A stretch of DNA of 64,000 nt from positions 1 to 64,000 of the forward strand of contig NZ_RHOM01000007.1 of NCBI RefSeq assembly GCF_003946515.1, in the 5' to 3' direction. Below the pieces are notes generated by a model that was given only the letters and a program-made list of their open reading frames with translations, had not been told where the DNA came from and searched no databases. The DNA comes from Companilactobacillus zhongbaensis (GTDB taxonomy: Bacteria > Bacillota > Bacilli > Lactobacillales > Lactobacillaceae). Below, piece by piece: positions 1 through 9,691 of this stretch (its first letter is position 1; each line of letters opens with the position of its first letter). The position numbers and the translations under genes were made by a program.

Positions 1-76
1 TGAAGATGGGTTGGGTTTCTTTAAACTCCAACACCAGATCCAGCTTCTCTTGGACTGTATATTTACTTCTAGACAT
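1..76 (-). CDS. N-terminal fragment of IS3-family-like transposase OrfA (cut by window edge)
   Basis: The reading frame opens on the minus strand with ATG at 76 and runs off the window start, giving about 25 residues beginning MSRSKYTVQEKLDLVLEF. This resembles the helix-turn-helix start of IS3-type OrfA proteins, which bind the insertion sequence ends. Only the N-terminus is visible, so integrity and family are uncertain. A strong hairpin with a T-run lies immediately upstream and may shield it from read-through from the fructose operon. Confidence 0.5.
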   Translation of the reverse strand, partial: MSRSKYTVQEKLDLVLEFKETQPIF

Positions 77-142
77 AAAAAAATCCCTTCATGAATATCA
101 GATGAATTTATATTATTTCATCTGACAACCATAAAGGGATTA
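77..142 (-). terminator. Long hairpin terminator after fruA, before the transposase
   Basis: On the minus strand, arms of about 25 bases (117-142 and 82-106) pair with a few mismatches around an AT-rich loop and are followed by seven T residues that directly precede the transposase ATG. It fits a Rho-independent terminator for fruR-fruK-fruA. It could equally be part of an insertion sequence end that blocks incoming transcription. Confidence 0.7.
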
Positions 143-177
143 TCGCAATCAGAGTAGTTGGCTTTTTTTAAACAATA

Positions 178-2139
178 TTATTTATTTTCCGTAGCAGTTT
201 CTTTGGCAGGTTTCCAAAGTCCGTAGATGACACCGGCAATGACGGCACCGATCAAGACTGCTAAGACATAAAGTAGTGGGTGATTTGCAAGCAATGTTAC
301 GAAGATACCACCGTGTGGGGCAGGAACGTTAACGTGCCACAATTGTGATAATCCACCACCAATTGCTGAACCGATAACACTTGAAACGATAACGTGAAGT
401 GGATCAGCGGCAGCAAATGGAATTGCACCTTCGGTGATGAAGGAAATTCCGAGAACGTAGTTAGAAAGACCAGCTTGTCTTTCTTGTTCAGTAAATTTGT
501 TCTTCCAGAAAGTTGTAGCAATGGCGATTGCTAGAGGTGGGATCATACCACCAACCATAACAGCGGCCATTAAAGCACCATCTTGTGTAGCTGTAAATGT
601 ACCAATGGCGAAGGTATAAGCAGCCTTGTTGAAAGGACCACCCATATCGACTGACATCATACCAGCTAATAAGGCACCAAGGATAACGGCATTACCAGTT
701 CCCATTGATTCTAGGAAGTTCGTGATAGCATGGTTAACAATTGCGAAAACTGGGTCGACTGCGAAGTACATGATGGCACCAGTTGCTAGTAGTCCTAGTA
801 CTGGGTAAAGCAAGATAGGTTTAAGTCCATCAAGTGACTTAGGTAAGTTCTTAAGTAATTTTTTAAGACCGACAACGATCCAACCAGCAATGAAACCAGC
901 TAGAAGACCACCGATAAATCCGGCCGGACTCTTTGAAGCAACGATGGATGCACTAGCTTGAGAAGCCATGTAACCACCAACGAAACCAGGTAGAAGAGCA
1001 GGACGATCACCAATAGATTCAGCAATGTACGCTGCTAAAACGGGGATCAAGAAACTAAATGCATAATTACCGACGTGGTTAAAGAATAAGAACCACTGTG
1101 AATTAGAACCGACAGCTGGCTCAAGTAAGAACGAAAGCGCCATTAAAATACCACCACCGACAACGAATGGAAGCATGTTAGAAATACCATTCATTAAGTC
1201 AGCGTAAATTTTTGACCAGAGCGATTTCTTTTCAGTTGATTCTTCAGCTTCAGCTGCGCCACCTTCAGAGTGGAAGATTGGAGCTTTTTGTTCAACGGCT
1301 AAGTTTATCAATTCATCAGATTTATTAATTCCATCTGTTACGGGACGGTTAACTAAATGTTTTCCGTCAAATCTTGGCATGTCGACTTTCTTGTCGGCAG
1401 CGATGATAACACCGTCAGCACGTTTGATATCGTCAGCTGTTAGTAAATGTTTAACACCTTCAGAACCGTTAGTCTCAACTTTAATGTCAACACCAAGCTT
1501 TTCAGCATGCTCTTTTAAAGCAGCTTCAGCCATGTATGTGTGGGCGATTCCGGTTGGACAAGCAGTAACGGCAACAACGAAAGGCTTCTTGTCAGCTGAA
1601 TTGGCTGTCTCGGCAGCAGCTTTTGCAGCTGCTTCTTGTTTAGCCTTTTCTTTTTCCTCTTCTTCTTTTTCATTAGCTTCTTTGGCATCCATTGCATCGC
1701 TAAATAGTTTTTGAACTTCATCAGCAGAAGTAGCTTTTTTCAAGTTAGCGACTAAGTCAGGGTTGATCAACAACGATGATAAAGCAGCTAAAGCTTGGAG
1801 ATGCAAGTTGTCAGCCCCGTCAGGAGCAGCAATCATGAAGAATAAGAAAGTAGGTTGGCCATCAAGAGATTGATAATCGATACCATCTTTACTCTTGGCA
1901 AATAACACAGTCGCTCTTTTAACTGCCTTGTCACGGGCGTGGGGCATAGCGATACCATCACCAATACCGGTACTTGTTTGAGCTTCACGTTTTAAGATGT
2001 CGCTCTTGTATAATTCTTTGTCATCAATGACTCCAATGTCATAATATTTACTGACCATTTCATCTATAGCTTCTTCTTTGGTAGTAGCTTTTAAATCCAT
2101 GATCATAGCATCTTTTAGAAGTAATTCCTTCAGATCCAT
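178..2139 (-). CDS. fruA: PTS fructose transporter subunit IIABC
   Basis: This membrane permease imports fructose and phosphorylates it to fructose-1-phosphate using phosphate passed from HPr. The 653 residues hold an IIA domain at the N-terminus (phospho-histidine H67 in GIAMPHAR), a charged alanine/glutamate/lysine linker at about 150-183, an IIB domain with phospho-cysteine C194 in VTACPTGIAH, and a hydrophobic IIC channel from about residue 300 to the end. The length matches fused FruA proteins. It is the last gene of fruR-fruK-fruA, 12 bases after fruK, with its own ribosome binding site (GGAGGA). Its substrate is well supported by fusion type and neighbours. Confidence 0.96.
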   Translation of the reverse strand: MDLKELLLKDAMIMDLKATTKEEAIDEMVSKYYDIGVIDDKELYKSDILKREAQTSTGIGDGIAMPHARDKAVKRATVLFAKSKDGIDYQSLDGQPTFLFFMIAAPDGADNLHLQALAALSSLLINPDLVANLKKATSADEVQKLFSDAMDAKEANEKEEEEKEKAKQEAAAKAAAETANSADKKPFVVAVTACPTGIAHTYMAEAALKEHAEKLGVDIKVETNGSEGVKHLLTADDIKRADGVIIAADKKVDMPRFDGKHLVNRPVTDGINKSDELINLAVEQKAPIFHSEGGAAEAEESTEKKSLWSKIYADLMNGISNMLPFVVGGGILMALSFLLEPAVGSNSQWFLFFNHVGNYAFSFLIPVLAAYIAESIGDRPALLPGFVGGYMASQASASIVASKSPAGFIGGLLAGFIAGWIVVGLKKLLKNLPKSLDGLKPILLYPVLGLLATGAIMYFAVDPVFAIVNHAITNFLESMGTGNAVILGALLAGMMSVDMGGPFNKAAYTFAIGTFTATQDGALMAAVMVGGMIPPLAIAIATTFWKNKFTEQERQAGLSNYVLGISFITEGAIPFAAADPLHVIVSSVIGSAIGGGLSQLWHVNVPAPHGGIFVTLLANHPLLYVLAVLIGAVIAGVIYGLWKPAKETATENK

Positions 2140-2151
2140 AGATTTCTCCTC

Positions 2152-3075
2152 CTAATTAACTTGGCTAATATTAATAGCTTGGTAAACTTCGTCAATTTTT
2201 GATTTAACAGCAATGTCTTGGCTAAAGGCGGTAGCTGATCCACAAGCTGCTCCAATATGAAAGCTTTCGATCGGGTCGTTAGTTTTCATAAATGTCCCTA
2301 CAAAACCAGCAATCATGGAATCACCAGCACCAACTGAATTAATGACTGTTCCTTTAGGTGCATTAGCCTTGAATACTTTGTCCTTAGTAACTAGTAAAGC
2401 TCCGTCACCAGCCATGGACACTAATACGTGTTTGGCACCTTGGTCGAGTAACTTTCTAGCATTATCAACGATGTCTTGTTCGTTTTTAAAAGTGGTATCG
2501 AACAATTCGGCTAACTCGTGGTTATTAGGTTTCACGACTAAGGGGTGAAGTGGCAGTGTGTCAAGTAAAGCTTGGCCCGTTGTGTCGATCACGAAATCGG
2601 CCCCTTGAGCTTGGATCATTTTGGCGATGTCTAGATAAAAAGTAGTTTCGATATTTTTAGGTAAACTACCGGACATGATGACAACATCGCCGTTACCTAC
2701 TTTTTTGAGTAATTTAATGAATTCAGCTTTTTCATCGGCGGTGATCTTAGGACCGGTTCCGTTGATTTCAGTCTCTTCATTTTGCTTGACGGCGTTGATC
2801 TTAACGTTGATCCGGGTGTCGTCGGAAACCTTAGTAAAATTGGTGTTTAATTGGTGTTGCTGCAAGAGATTTTCAAACATTTCTCCGGTAGCTCCACCGA
2901 CGAAACCTAGAGCAGTCGAATCTAATGCTAATTCATTCAAAATCCGTGATACGTTGACACCTTTTCCACCAGGCAATTTAACATCGCTAGTAGTTCGGTT
3001 TACTTCGCCAACGGTCATTGCGTCTAATTGTAAAACGTAATCGATCGATGGGTTAGCTGTGATAGTGTAGATCAA
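2152..3075 (-). CDS. fruK: 1-phosphofructokinase
   Basis: This PfkB-family cytosolic kinase converts fructose-1-phosphate, the product of FruA, to fructose-1,6-bisphosphate with ATP. The 307-residue protein carries the N-terminal GGKGVNVSRIL substrate motif and the C-terminal GAGDSMIAGF anion hole with catalytic aspartate, near residue 250. Its start abuts the stop of fruR, so the two are translationally coupled. A tagatose-6-phosphate kinase is the main alternative within the family, but the operon with FruR and FruA argues for fructose. Confidence 0.95.
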   Translation of the reverse strand: MIYTITANPSIDYVLQLDAMTVGEVNRTTSDVKLPGGKGVNVSRILNELALDSTALGFVGGATGEMFENLLQQHQLNTNFTKVSDDTRINVKINAVKQNEETEINGTGPKITADEKAEFIKLLKKVGNGDVVIMSGSLPKNIETTFYLDIAKMIQAQGADFVIDTTGQALLDTLPLHPLVVKPNNHELAELFDTTFKNEQDIVDNARKLLDQGAKHVLVSMAGDGALLVTKDKVFKANAPKGTVINSVGAGDSMIAGFVGTFMKTNDPIESFHIGAACGSATAFSQDIAVKSKIDEVYQAINISQVN

Positions 3076-3828
3076 TTATTTGGCCTCCAAAACTTTGGTA
3101 TATTGTTTGATTTTGTCTAAAGTCTTGCTTGGCAATTCGTTGGTGATCAAGGTAGCTTCACTCAAATTAGCAAAGCGGCTGAAACTTACTTGGCCACATT
3201 TGGAGCTATCAGCTAAAATGAACTGTTCATGCGAATTTTGCAAAGCAATTTCTTTAGTCGCTGATTCTTCTGGATCGGGGGTCGTATAGCCAGCTTTAAT
3301 AGAAAAACCATTCGTTCCGATAAAAGCTTTATCGAAGTGGTAGTTGGCTAAGGCTTTGGTCATGTTAGATCCAACCAACGCTTTTGTGCTAGCCTTGAGG
3401 CGACCTCCTGGTACAAAAGTTTCAACTTGATAATCAGCTAATGTCGAGGCATTATCGACACTGTTGGTGACGACTAATAAATTAGACGCCTTTGCCAGGT
3501 ATGGGATAAGGGCTTGCACGGTAGTTCCGGCATCGAGAAAAATAATTTCATTACTTTGAACTAGTTCGCCAGCAAAACGTCCAATCTGAGCTTTTTCATC
3601 TGGATGAGTTGAGATCTTTTGCGATTGAGCTGGTTCATCGTGCAAAGAAACAATGCTTTGAGCTCCGCCGTAAATCCGTAATAACTTATGGCATTCTTCT
3701 AAGTCTTGCAAGTCTCTTCGCAAGGTCGACTCTGATGCTCCAGTAAGGGGGATCAGATCTTGAAGCTTCACGATGTTGTGAAGTTGTAATTGTTGAAGAA
3801 TAATTTGATGTCTTTCTTCGGTAAGCAC
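3076..3828 (-). CDS. fruR: DeoR-family transcriptional regulator of the fructose operon
   Basis: The 250-residue repressor has a DeoR-type winged helix at residues 2-50 (ESTLRRDLQDLE recognition region) and a C-terminal sugar-phosphate sensor domain. Members of this family usually respond to fructose-1-phosphate or fructose-1,6-bisphosphate. The start is GTG at 3828, chosen because AGGAGG at 3838-3843 lies at a good distance. It is the first gene of the operon and probably controls itself through the phased repeats upstream (3857-3923). Confidence 0.93.
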   Translation of the reverse strand: MLTEERHQIILQQLQLHNIVKLQDLIPLTGASESTLRRDLQDLEECHKLLRIYGGAQSIVSLHDEPAQSQKISTHPDEKAQIGRFAGELVQSNEIIFLDAGTTVQALIPYLAKASNLLVVTNSVDNASTLADYQVETFVPGGRLKASTKALVGSNMTKALANYHFDKAFIGTNGFSIKAGYTTPDPEESATKEIALQNSHEQFILADSSKCGQVSFSRFANLSEATLITNELPSKTLDKIKQYTKVLEAK

Positions 3829-3849
3829 TTACACACACCTCCTGCAATA

Positions 3850-3877
3850 ATAATACATCAAATTCATTCAAAATCAA
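3850..3877 (-). promoter_or_regulatory. Promoter of fruR-fruK-fruA
   Basis: On the minus strand a TTGATT box (3872-3877) and a TATTAT box (3850-3855) are separated by 16 bases. The promoter lies inside the TTTGAA repeat array, so a bound repressor would occlude it. Confidence 0.6.
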
Positions 3878-3923
3878 TCATAATCTTTCAAAAACGTTCA
3901 AAAAGTTTCAAATGCTTTCACGA
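3857..3923 (-). promoter_or_regulatory. FruR operator: direct repeats at 10-bp steps
   Basis: On the plus strand TTCAAA begins at 3867, 3887, 3897 and 3907. Degenerate versions start at 3857 (ATCAAA), 3877 (ATCATA) and 3917 (TTCACG). The step is exactly 10 bases, so all units face one side of the helix. DeoR-family regulators commonly bind such direct repeats. Assignment to FruR is inferred from position. Confidence 0.65.
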
Positions 3924-3981
3924 CTTTACTAAAATGGTGGACAGGCTTTTGTGTTTTGAAGTATTATGAATAGTGTTTTTG

Positions 3982-3990
3982 TGCTAGAAT
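3982..3990 (+). promoter_or_regulatory. Extended -10 element upstream of obgE
   Basis: TGCTAGAAT fits the TGn extended -10 pattern 50 bases before the obgE start. No good -35 box is seen at normal spacing, which is acceptable for extended -10 promoters. Confidence 0.4.
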
Positions 3991-4039
3991 TTAAAAATGA
4001 TAATCAAATTAATAACAATAGGTAGAAAGGAGGGATCAG

Positions 4040-5314
4040 ATGTTTGTTGATAATGTAAAAATTACCGTTCGTTCAGGTAAAGGTGGCGACGGTTCAGTCG
4101 CTTTTCGACATGAGAAATATGTTCCCCTTGGTGGACCTGCTGGTGGCGATGGAGGCCGCGGTGGTGACATCATTTTACGTGCTGATGAAGGCATGAATAC
4201 TTTAATGGACTTTAGATACAAACGTATCTTTAAAGCTGATCCAGGCCAAAATGGTCAGATCAAAGGAATGTACGGACGCAAAGCTGATCCTGTTTATATC
4301 GCAGTACCAACTGGTACAGCCGTATTTGATGAAGAAACTGGTCAATTGATCGGGGACTTGGTCGATAATAAACAAGAATTAGTCGTTGCTAAAGGTGGAA
4401 AGGGTGGACGTGGAAACATCCACTTTGCCAATTCCAAGAATAGAGCACCGGAAATCGCCGAAAATGGTGAACCTGGTCAAGAAAAGATGATCCGTTTAGA
4501 GTTAAGATTGATTGCTGATGTTGGATTAGTTGGTTTTCCTTCAGTTGGAAAATCTACCTTATTATCAGTAGCAACTTCCGCTAAACCTAAAATCGCTGCT
4601 TATCACTTCACAACGTTAAACCCTAATTTAGGGATGGTTAAATTAGATAACGGAAATGACTTTGTTATTGCTGACTTACCTGGTTTGATCGAAGGAGCTT
4701 CTAACGGAGTTGGACTAGGAATCCAATTTTTACGTCACGTTGAAAGAACACGTGTTATTTTGCACTTAGTGGACATGGATCCAGAAAATGGCCGTGACCC
4801 ATATACAGACTATTTAGCAATTCGTAATGAACTAGGTACTTACGATGAAAACATCTTAAGTCGTCCAGAAATTATTGTTCCAACTAAGTTGGATATTCCT
4901 GGGGCCGACGAACGATTAGCTGAATTTGAGCAAAAACTACCGGAAGGTACTGATATTTTTGCTATTTCCAGTATTCAACATACTGGTGTTAAAGCATTAC
5001 TTGATCACACTAGTGAGGTATTGTCGAAGACTGAACCGATCCACTTTGACGTTCAAAGTGATGAAACAGTTGAGTACAATTACCAACCTAAGGCTGACAA
5101 GTTCAAAGTTCATCGTACAGGTGAACACGACTTTGAAGTTACCGGTGATGAAGTTGAACGTCTACTTCAAATCAGTAATTTAGATCATCAAGATGGAATT
5201 ATGAGATTTGCTAGAAAACTCAAGGGTATGGGTATTGAAGAAGCATTGATCGATGCCGGTGCACAAACTGGTGATTCTGTCACAATACTTGATTTCACGT
5301 TCGAGTTTATTTAG
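4040..5314 (+). CDS. obgE: GTPase ObgE/CgtA
   Basis: This essential GTPase works in 50S ribosome assembly and stress signalling. The 424 residues start with the glycine-rich Obg fold (about 1-158, many GGxGG runs), followed by a G domain with P-loop GFPSVGKST at 165-173, switch [10 protein letters not shown] and the KLD specificity motif, and a C-terminal OCT domain from about 345. The start ATG follows a strong AAAGGAGGGA site. It appears to be transcribed with the downstream acyltransferase, 21 bases away. Confidence 0.97.
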   Translation: MFVDNVKITVRSGKGGDGSVAFRHEKYVPLGGPAGGDGGRGGDIILRADEGMNTLMDFRYKRIFKADPGQNGQIKGMYGRKADPVYIAVPTGTAVFDEETGQLIGDLVDNKQELVVAKGGKGGRGNIHFANSKNRAPEIAENGEPGQEKMIRLELRLIADVGLVGFPSVGKSTLLSVATSAKPKIAAYHFTTLNPNLGMVKLDNGNDFVIADLPGLIEGASNGVGLGIQFLRHVERTRVILHLVDMDPENGRDPYTDYLAIRNELGTYDENILSRPEIIVPTKLDIPGADERLAEFEQKLPEGTDIFAISSIQHTGVKALLDHTSEVLSKTEPIHFDVQSDETVEYNYQPKADKFKVHRTGEHDFEVTGDEVERLLQISNLDHQDGIMRFARKLKGMGIEEALIDAGAQTGDSVTILDFTFEFI

Positions 5315-5335
5315 TTATTTAGGGGTAATTATATT

Positions 5336-7255
5336 ATGAATAAATCACCAAAAAGAAGGTTCATTGGTGGATTTGATGGGCTACGTACATTAGGTGTTAT
5401 TGGCGTAATTATGTACCATTTGAACCCAACTGTCTTTTCTGGTGGGTACTTGGGTGTACCTATCTTTTTCTTAATTTCGGGATATTTGATCACTGATCAT
5501 TTCTTTAACCAAGTAGATGCTGGTGAGAAATTTTCGTTGAGCAACTTTTATATAAAACGGATCCGACGCTTGTACCCGGGCTTGCTGTTCGTCTTGCTAG
5601 CTTCTGGGGCATACATTGTTTTGTTCCTGAAGAATTTGCTATACCACTTAGATCAGATCTTTGTGACGAACGTATTGAACGTCTACAACTGGTGGCAAAT
5701 TTTTAATGGTCAATCTTATTTTGAAAGATTTGCTAATAATGAATCACCATTTACTCATTTATGGACATTGTCGATCGAAGGTCAATTTTACATTGTTTGG
5801 CCTTTATTATTGCTGTTGTTCATCAAGTTAGGGATGAAAAAGAGTCGGATCTTCTGGTTTGCAATGATCGTTTCGGTCATTTCTGCCATTTGGATGGCTA
5901 TTTTGTATCAACCAGGTGTCGACCCAAGTCGTGTTTATTACGGAACAGATACTAGATTGTTCTCGATCCTTCTTGGCTGTGGTCTAGCTATTGTGTGGCC
6001 AGCTGAGAAACTGAAAGTCGGGGTCATGAAGAGTGACAAGTGGGTCTTGAATATTATCGGACTATTGTCGTTTGCCTTGATGGTCTTCATGATCTTCACT
6101 GTGAAAGATTCTTCTGCTTTCTTGTATCGTGGCGGAATGTTCATTTTTTCAGTTGTGACATGTATCTTTATCGCTGTCGTAGCACATCCAAGTGCTATTT
6201 GGGATAAAGTTTTGTCGAACAAATTGTTCCATTATATTGGAGCTAGAAGTTATGGACTTTACTTGTATCAATTTCCAGTAATGATCTTTTTTGAATCGAA
6301 ATTCAAGAACATTGCCGATCATCCGGTACTTTACCCAGTGATCGAAGTGATCTTGATTTTCTTGATCACAGAATTTTCATACCGTTTCGTTGAAAGACCA
6401 CTCGCTAAGGCTAGTTGGCAAGATGTGAAGAATTTCTTCAAGTCATCTACTGCAATTAGTAGAGTGTTGGCCATCGTGATTGCTTTGATCGTGGCTACTG
6501 GTGGTTACGGAGTAGTTAAGGCTACTTCAGCACCAAAACCAGAAGCTAACAACAGTAAGCTTGCCCAGAAGATCAATAAGAATACGAAGAACAACGAAAA
6601 GCGCAACAAAAAAGCTATCGAACATCTGAAAGAAAATAAAGATAAAGGTAGCAATGGCTCCATGACTGCCGAACAAAAGGCTAAGTATAAGAAGTTAGCT
6701 AAGACTAAGCCTGTCAATGAAGAGTTCGAAAAATACGGACTTTCTCAATTTGACCTGCAAAGATTGAAAGATTTGCAATTAACAGGTGTCGGTGATTCTG
6801 TTATGGCCGATGGACTAAATAATTTCAACCAATTATTTAGCGATAAAAATGTAGTTATTAATGCTGAAGTCAGCCGTCAACTGTCTGAGAGTGTTGATAT
6901 TTTACAAGGTTATAAAGATCAAGGTGTCTTAGCTCCTAATGTCATGGTTGGTCTAGGTACTAATGGACCATTCAACGATGAACAAGTGGCTCAAGTTATG
7001 AAGTTAGTTGGACCTAAACGTCATGTGTTCTGGATCAACGTCTTTGTGCCTACAAAGCCTTGGGAAAAACCAGTTAACGAACTCTTGAAGAAGTCGCAGA
7101 AGAAGTATAAGAACCTTTCAGTCATTGATTGGAATGGTTATGCAAAGGGACATCCAGATTGGTTCTACGATGATCAAGTTCATCCTAATCCAGATGGTTC
7201 GATGTATTATTCCTCCTTTGTGGTGAAAGAGATTTTGGCCGACTTAGATAAATAA
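5336..7255 (+). CDS. Peptidoglycan O-acetyltransferase-like acyltransferase (acyltransferase-3 plus SGNH domain)
   Basis: The 639-residue protein has an N-terminal acyltransferase-3 membrane domain with about ten hydrophobic segments (10-385), a lysine-rich linker (about 400-470) and an extracytoplasmic SGNH domain. The SGNH part shows GDS with S488 and a DxxH motif at D613/H616. This architecture is that of OatA, which acetylates muramic acid at O-6 and gives lysozyme resistance. Other members of the family modify teichoic acids or exopolysaccharides, so the acceptor is not certain from sequence alone. Confidence 0.85.
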   Translation: MNKSPKRRFIGGFDGLRTLGVIGVIMYHLNPTVFSGGYLGVPIFFLISGYLITDHFFNQVDAGEKFSLSNFYIKRIRRLYPGLLFVLLASGAYIVLFLKNLLYHLDQIFVTNVLNVYNWWQIFNGQSYFERFANNESPFTHLWTLSIEGQFYIVWPLLLLLFIKLGMKKSRIFWFAMIVSVISAIWMAILYQPGVDPSRVYYGTDTRLFSILLGCGLAIVWPAEKLKVGVMKSDKWVLNIIGLLSFALMVFMIFTVKDSSAFLYRGGMFIFSVVTCIFIAVVAHPSAIWDKVLSNKLFHYIGARSYGLYLYQFPVMIFFESKFKNIADHPVLYPVIEVILIFLITEFSYRFVERPLAKASWQDVKNFFKSSTAISRVLAIVIALIVATGGYGVVKATSAPKPEANNSKLAQKINKNTKNNEKRNKKAIEHLKENKDKGSNGSMTAEQKAKYKKLAKTKPVNEEFEKYGLSQFDLQRLKDLQLTGVGDSVMADGLNNFNQLFSDKNVVINAEVSRQLSESVDILQGYKDQGVLAPNVMVGLGTNGPFNDEQVAQVMKLVGPKRHVFWINVFVPTKPWEKPVNELLKKSQKKYKNLSVIDWNGYAKGHPDWFYDDQVHPNPDGSMYYSSFVVKEILADLDK

Positions 7256-7271
7256 TAGATAGGATTTTTGT

Positions 7272-8198
7272 ATGGAATTAGAATTTTTAGGAACAGGTGC
7301 TGGTGTTCCTTCAAAAGGAAGAAACGTATCGAGTACCGCATTGAAATTGCTCGATGAAAGAAATGAAGTTTGGCTATTTGATGTTGGTGAAGCCACACAA
7401 CACCAAATTTTACAAACGACTATCAGGCCAAGAAAGATCACAAAGATTTTTATAACTCATTTACACGGCGATCATATTTTTGGATTGCCTGGGTTATTGT
7501 CTAGTCGTGCTAATCAAGGTGGCGAAGCACCATTAGAATTATATGGACCAGTTGGCATCAAAAAGTTCGTGGAAACTTCACTCGCCGTGACCGGGACTAA
7601 GCTAGGTTATAAGATCAAGTACATCGAAATGAAAAACGGTGGCGAGATCTTCAACGACAAGACTTTTTCGGTTTATGCCGGAAAATTAGAACATCGAATA
7701 ACTTGCTTTGGTTATCGAATCGTTGAAAAGCCGAAGACTGGTGAACTTTTGGTCGATAAATTAAAGCAGTACCACATTCCGAATGGACCGATTTATGGTA
7801 AGCTCAAGGCAGGGCAAGAAGTAACTTTAGAAGATGGAACTAAGTTGAATGGAGCCGATTTTATCGGACCTGATAAGCCTGGTAAAACAGTCGCAGTCAT
7901 TTCTGACACTAGATACACACCGGAGATCGACAAATTGGCTGATCATGCCGATGTGATAGTTCACGAATCGACTTTTTCCGATGAAGATAAGAAAATGGCT
8001 TACAATTATTTCCACTCCACGGCTGCTCAAGCTGCCCGTGTGGCCAAGAAATGCGATGCCAAAGGTTTATTATTGACGCATATTTCTGCTCGCTACACTG
8101 GTAAGGCTGCTTTGGCTTTGCAAAATGAAGCACGCAAGATTTTCGATAATAGTCGAGTAGTAAATGACTTTGATATTTACGAAGTACCATTTCATTAA
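7272..8198 (+). CDS. rnz: Ribonuclease Z
   Basis: This metallo-beta-lactamase fold endonuclease trims the 3' trailer of tRNA precursors. The 308 residues match the family length. The zinc-binding motif HLHGDH lies at 63-68, and the later ligand regions ISDTRYT, VHESTF and LTHISARY are present. The start ATG follows the acyltransferase stop by 16 bases behind a weak TAGGAT site. The rnz then short-chain dehydrogenase order is common in lactobacilli. Confidence 0.96.
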   Translation: MELEFLGTGAGVPSKGRNVSSTALKLLDERNEVWLFDVGEATQHQILQTTIRPRKITKIFITHLHGDHIFGLPGLLSSRANQGGEAPLELYGPVGIKKFVETSLAVTGTKLGYKIKYIEMKNGGEIFNDKTFSVYAGKLEHRITCFGYRIVEKPKTGELLVDKLKQYHIPNGPIYGKLKAGQEVTLEDGTKLNGADFIGPDKPGKTVAVISDTRYTPEIDKLADHADVIVHESTFSDEDKKMAYNYFHSTAAQAARVAKKCDAKGLLLTHISARYTGKAALALQNEARKIFDNSRVVNDFDIYEVPFH

Positions 8199-8219
8199 AT
8201 TGAGAAAAGAGGGTTCGTC

Positions 8220-9017
8220 ATGGTTAATTTGTTAGAGCAAACTGTTTTAGTCACTGGAGCATCTTCTGGTATTGGTAAAGACGTTGCAATTCAAGCCGCT
8301 TCTGCTGGAGCTAACTTGATCTTAGTGGCACGTAATACCGAGAAGCTAGCCGAAGTTAAACAAGCTTGTATCGCTGTCGGCAGTGAGTATTCGAATCATT
8401 TTTACTTGTCGATTGATATGAGTGATCCGAAAGCAATCGAACAAGGCGTAGAAACCATCTACGACAACTTCGAAAAAGTCGACGTTTTAGTCAATGCTGC
8501 TGGATTCGGTGATTTTTCTAATTATTTAGAAACTGATTTTTCGACAGTCGAAAAGATGTTTAGAGTCAATGTTCTAGGTTTGATGCTGATGACACGATTG
8601 GTTGCAAGCAAAATGATCGATAACGGCTCTGGTCATATTTTTAATATTGGTTCGATGGCAGGCAAGATCACCACACCTAAATCGGCGGCTTATTCAGCTA
8701 CAAAGGCAGCCGTGATTGGCTTTTCTGATGGCCTTCGCTTGGAATTGAAGCCATTCAATATTTTTGTCACAACGGTTAATCCAGGACCCGTAGCAACTAA
8801 CTTTTTTGATATTGCTGACCACACTGGTAGTTATATCAATTCAGTGAAACGGTTCATTATTGATCCGGAGAAACTTGCGAGTGACATCGTTTCAACTTTT
8901 AATAAGAAGAAACGAGAGATCAATCGTCCACGTTACATGGAATTAGCCAGTGTTCTTTACAAAATGGCACCAAGTGTGGGAGACTATTTAGCAGGGACGC
9001 TAGGAAATCGAAAATAG
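8220..9017 (+). CDS. SDR-family NAD(P)-dependent oxidoreductase (YqjQ-like)
   Basis: The 265-residue protein is a classical short-chain dehydrogenase. The cofactor motif TGASSGIG lies at 12-19, NAAG is present, and the catalytic triad reads S145, Y158 and K162 in YSATK. The substrate is unknown. Its place after rnz resembles yqjQ of Bacillus, whose function is also unclear. The start has AAAGAGG upstream and is unambiguous. Confidence 0.9.
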   Translation: MVNLLEQTVLVTGASSGIGKDVAIQAASAGANLILVARNTEKLAEVKQACIAVGSEYSNHFYLSIDMSDPKAIEQGVETIYDNFEKVDVLVNAAGFGDFSNYLETDFSTVEKMFRVNVLGLMLMTRLVASKMIDNGSGHIFNIGSMAGKITTPKSAAYSATKAAVIGFSDGLRLELKPFNIFVTTVNPGPVATNFFDIADHTGSYINSVKRFIIDPEKLASDIVSTFNKKKREINRPRYMELASVLYKMAPSVGDYLAGTLGNRK

Positions 9018-9029
9018 GGGATTTTAATT

Positions 9030-9353
9030 ATGGATAAAAAAAGACAATGGAGATTTGTTATAGGTCTGATCATTGCATTGGTCGTGATCATATTTGCAAT
9101 TTTAAACATCGATCCAGTAACAGTAAGTTTTGGATTCACACGTGTTAAACTACCGTTGATCTTACTGATCATCGTGACTTTACTCTTAGGAGCAGTAATA
9201 ACAGTCTTGTTAGCAAATACTGGTTCCAAGAAAAAGGATGATCAAAAGTTGACTCGGTCAGCTAAGAAAGAATTATCTAATGTTAAGATTTCAAATGATA
9301 ACCAAATAGCGGATGCCTTGAAAGATAATCAAACAAAAAACAAACAAAATTAG
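9030..9353 (+). CDS. LapA-family (DUF1049) small membrane protein
   Basis: This 107-residue protein has two hydrophobic helices (about 8-28 and 40-62) joined by a short loop with the typical NxDPVTVSFGF region of LapA/DUF1049 proteins, then a charged cytoplasmic tail. LapA proteins assist lipopolysaccharide assembly in Proteobacteria, but in Gram-positives the role is unknown. It sits 12 bases after the dehydrogenase gene and is probably co-transcribed. Confidence 0.8.
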   Translation: MDKKRQWRFVIGLIIALVVIIFAILNIDPVTVSFGFTRVKLPLILLIIVTLLLGAVITVLLANTGSKKKDDQKLTRSAKKELSNVKISNDNQIADALKDNQTKNKQN

Positions 9354-9361
9354 ATTTTTGC

Positions 9362-9390
9362 TTGCCGTAACGGTATTATGATAGTATTAT
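9362..9390 (+). promoter_or_regulatory. Promoter of rpmF
   Basis: A TTGCCG box (9362-9367) and a TATTAT box (9385-9390) have 17 bases between them. They lie about 50 bases before the L32 start and just after the stop of the upstream gene. Confidence 0.55.
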
Positions 9391-9442
9391 ATTAAACGTT
9401 AGATTTGATTAAGTAATATAAAAATAAAGGAGCTTTTTAAAT

Positions 9443-9631
9443 ATGGCAGTACCAGCAAGAAAAACATCAAAACAAAAGAAGCGTCAAAGACGTGGACATA
9501 TCAAGTTGAATGTTCCTAACATGCAATTTGACGTAGCATCAGGTGAATATCGTTTGAGTCACCACGTATCACCATCAGGTATGTACAAAGGCAACAAAGT
9601 TGTCGACACAAAAAATGACGCACAAGCTTAA
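9443..9631 (+). CDS. rpmF: 50S ribosomal protein L32
   Basis: The 62-residue protein begins [19 protein letters not shown], the standard L32 start. It lacks the CxxC zinc ribbon, being the cysteine-free form usual in lactobacilli. It has its own promoter and is followed by a terminator, so it is monocistronic. The ribosome binding site is AAAGGAG. Confidence 0.97.
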   Translation: MAVPARKTSKQKKRQRRGHIKLNVPNMQFDVASGEYRLSHHVSPSGMYKGNKVVDTKNDAQA

Positions 9632-9637
9632 TTAATA

Positions 9638-9668
9638 AAAGTCGAGTCTATATGGCTTGACTTTTTTT
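9638..9668 (+). terminator. Terminator of rpmF
   Basis: Arms AAGTCGAG and CTTGACTT pair around a short loop and are followed by a run of T residues. Confidence 0.8.
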
Positions 9669-9691
9669 GTATAAATAAATGGGGAATTACT

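Noticed and set aside
9443-9631. L32 lacking zinc-binding cysteines as an oddity
   Set aside because: The cysteine-free form is the usual one in lactobacilli, so it is not unusual here.
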